A stretch of 5,729 nucleotides of DNA, taken from contig JAJXUS010000158.1 in the NCBI GenBank assembly GCA_021782675.1, forward strand, positions 1 through 5,729, given 5' to 3'. Numbering within the stretch: the first letter of the stretch is position 1; every line of letters begins with the position of its first letter. A model generated the notes under the pieces. The model saw only the letters and a program-made list of their open reading frames with translations, made no database searches and had not been told where the DNA came from. The DNA is from Acidobacteriota bacterium (GTDB lineage: Bacteria; Acidobacteriota; Terriglobia; Terriglobales; Acidobacteriaceae). Position numbers and translations under genes: made by a program. Shown here piece by piece: positions 5,490-5,729 of this stretch.

Positions 5490-5729
5490 ATGGCCACCCA
5501 GGTCCCACCGCCGTCCTCGCGCGCGCAGTGGAAGGCGCAACAGGCGCAATGGAAGATGCAGCGGAAGATGCAACGCGCCCGTTACCGCGCCATGACCCGC
5601 GGCTCGCTGATTGGACCTATCCTTCTGATTGCGATCGGGGTTGTCGCGCTGCTGGCGACGCTGCACCGGCTGAACATGATTCAGTTCTGGCAGTGGTACG
5701 GCCACTGGTGGCCCCTGCTGCTCATCGGC
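5490..5729 (+). CDS. LiaI/LiaF-like (DUF5668 type) membrane protein, N-terminal 80 residues, cut by right edge
   Basis: The frame runs from ATG 5490 to the window end, 80 codons without a stop, one nucleotide after the preceding stop (TAG C ATG). A GAGGAG ribosome site is well placed. The first 37 residues are strongly basic and Gln/Lys/Arg-rich (WKAQQAQWKMQRKMQRARYR), likely a cytoplasmic amphipathic helix. A membrane helix follows at about 41-57 (IGPILLIAIGVVALLA), then a short loop, and a second begins at WWPLLLIG (73-80), where the sequence ends. This is the same G-x-ILL-IG-VALL ... WP-LLIG pattern as in the two preceding genes. Family members often continue into a soluble C-terminal domain; what this one carries cannot be seen. 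It is the last visible member of the sigma factor operon. Confidence 0.8.
   Translation, partial: MATQVPPPSSRAQWKAQQAQWKMQRKMQRARYRAMTRGSLIGPILLIAIGVVALLATLHRLNMIQFWQWYGHWWPLLLIG

Overview
The window looks like chromosomal DNA from a GC-rich Gram-negative bacterium, most likely an acidobacterium (Terriglobia type). This is inferred from gene content: a secreted VWFA-related protein of the kind common in Acidobacteriota, and an ECF sigma / zf-HC2 anti-sigma pair followed by a zinc-finger plus LiaI/LiaF-like membrane gene set. No taxonomic marker was searched.

Left part, minus strand (1-1185): the first 985 bases hold the N-terminal 328 residues of an exported VWFA-related protein. It starts at GTG 985 and runs off the left edge. 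Upstream of it, in the same direction, is a complete tRNA-Leu(UAG) gene with an encoded CCA end (1101-1185). A candidate housekeeping promoter for the tRNA lies at 1226-1256.

Centre, plus strand (1372-2628): glgC, glucose-1-phosphate adenylyltransferase, the first committed step of bacterial glycogen synthesis. The catalytic residues are intact, but two positions of the enterobacterial fructose-1,6-bisphosphate activator site are substituted. No other glycogen gene is in the window.

Right part, plus strand (about 2640-5729): a tightly packed apparent operon of five genes: ECF sigma factor, membrane-anchored zinc-finger anti-sigma factor, a B-box-like zinc-finger membrane protein, a 106-residue membrane protein, and a third membrane protein cut by the right edge. 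Junctions are 0 nt, a 4-nt overlap, a 4-nt overlap and a 1-nt gap, so translational coupling is likely. The last three products carry the same short two-helix membrane module (LiaI/LiaF-like, DUF5668 type), which suggests duplication within the operon. A GGAAC-N17-CGTA element at 2648-2673 resembles an ECF promoter and could let the sigma factor drive its own operon. The working model is an envelope-sensing regulon: the anti-sigma factor holds the sigma factor at the membrane, and the small membrane proteins act as sensors, modulators or effectors. Only the sigma/anti-sigma pairing rests on well-known families; the role of the downstream trio is inference.
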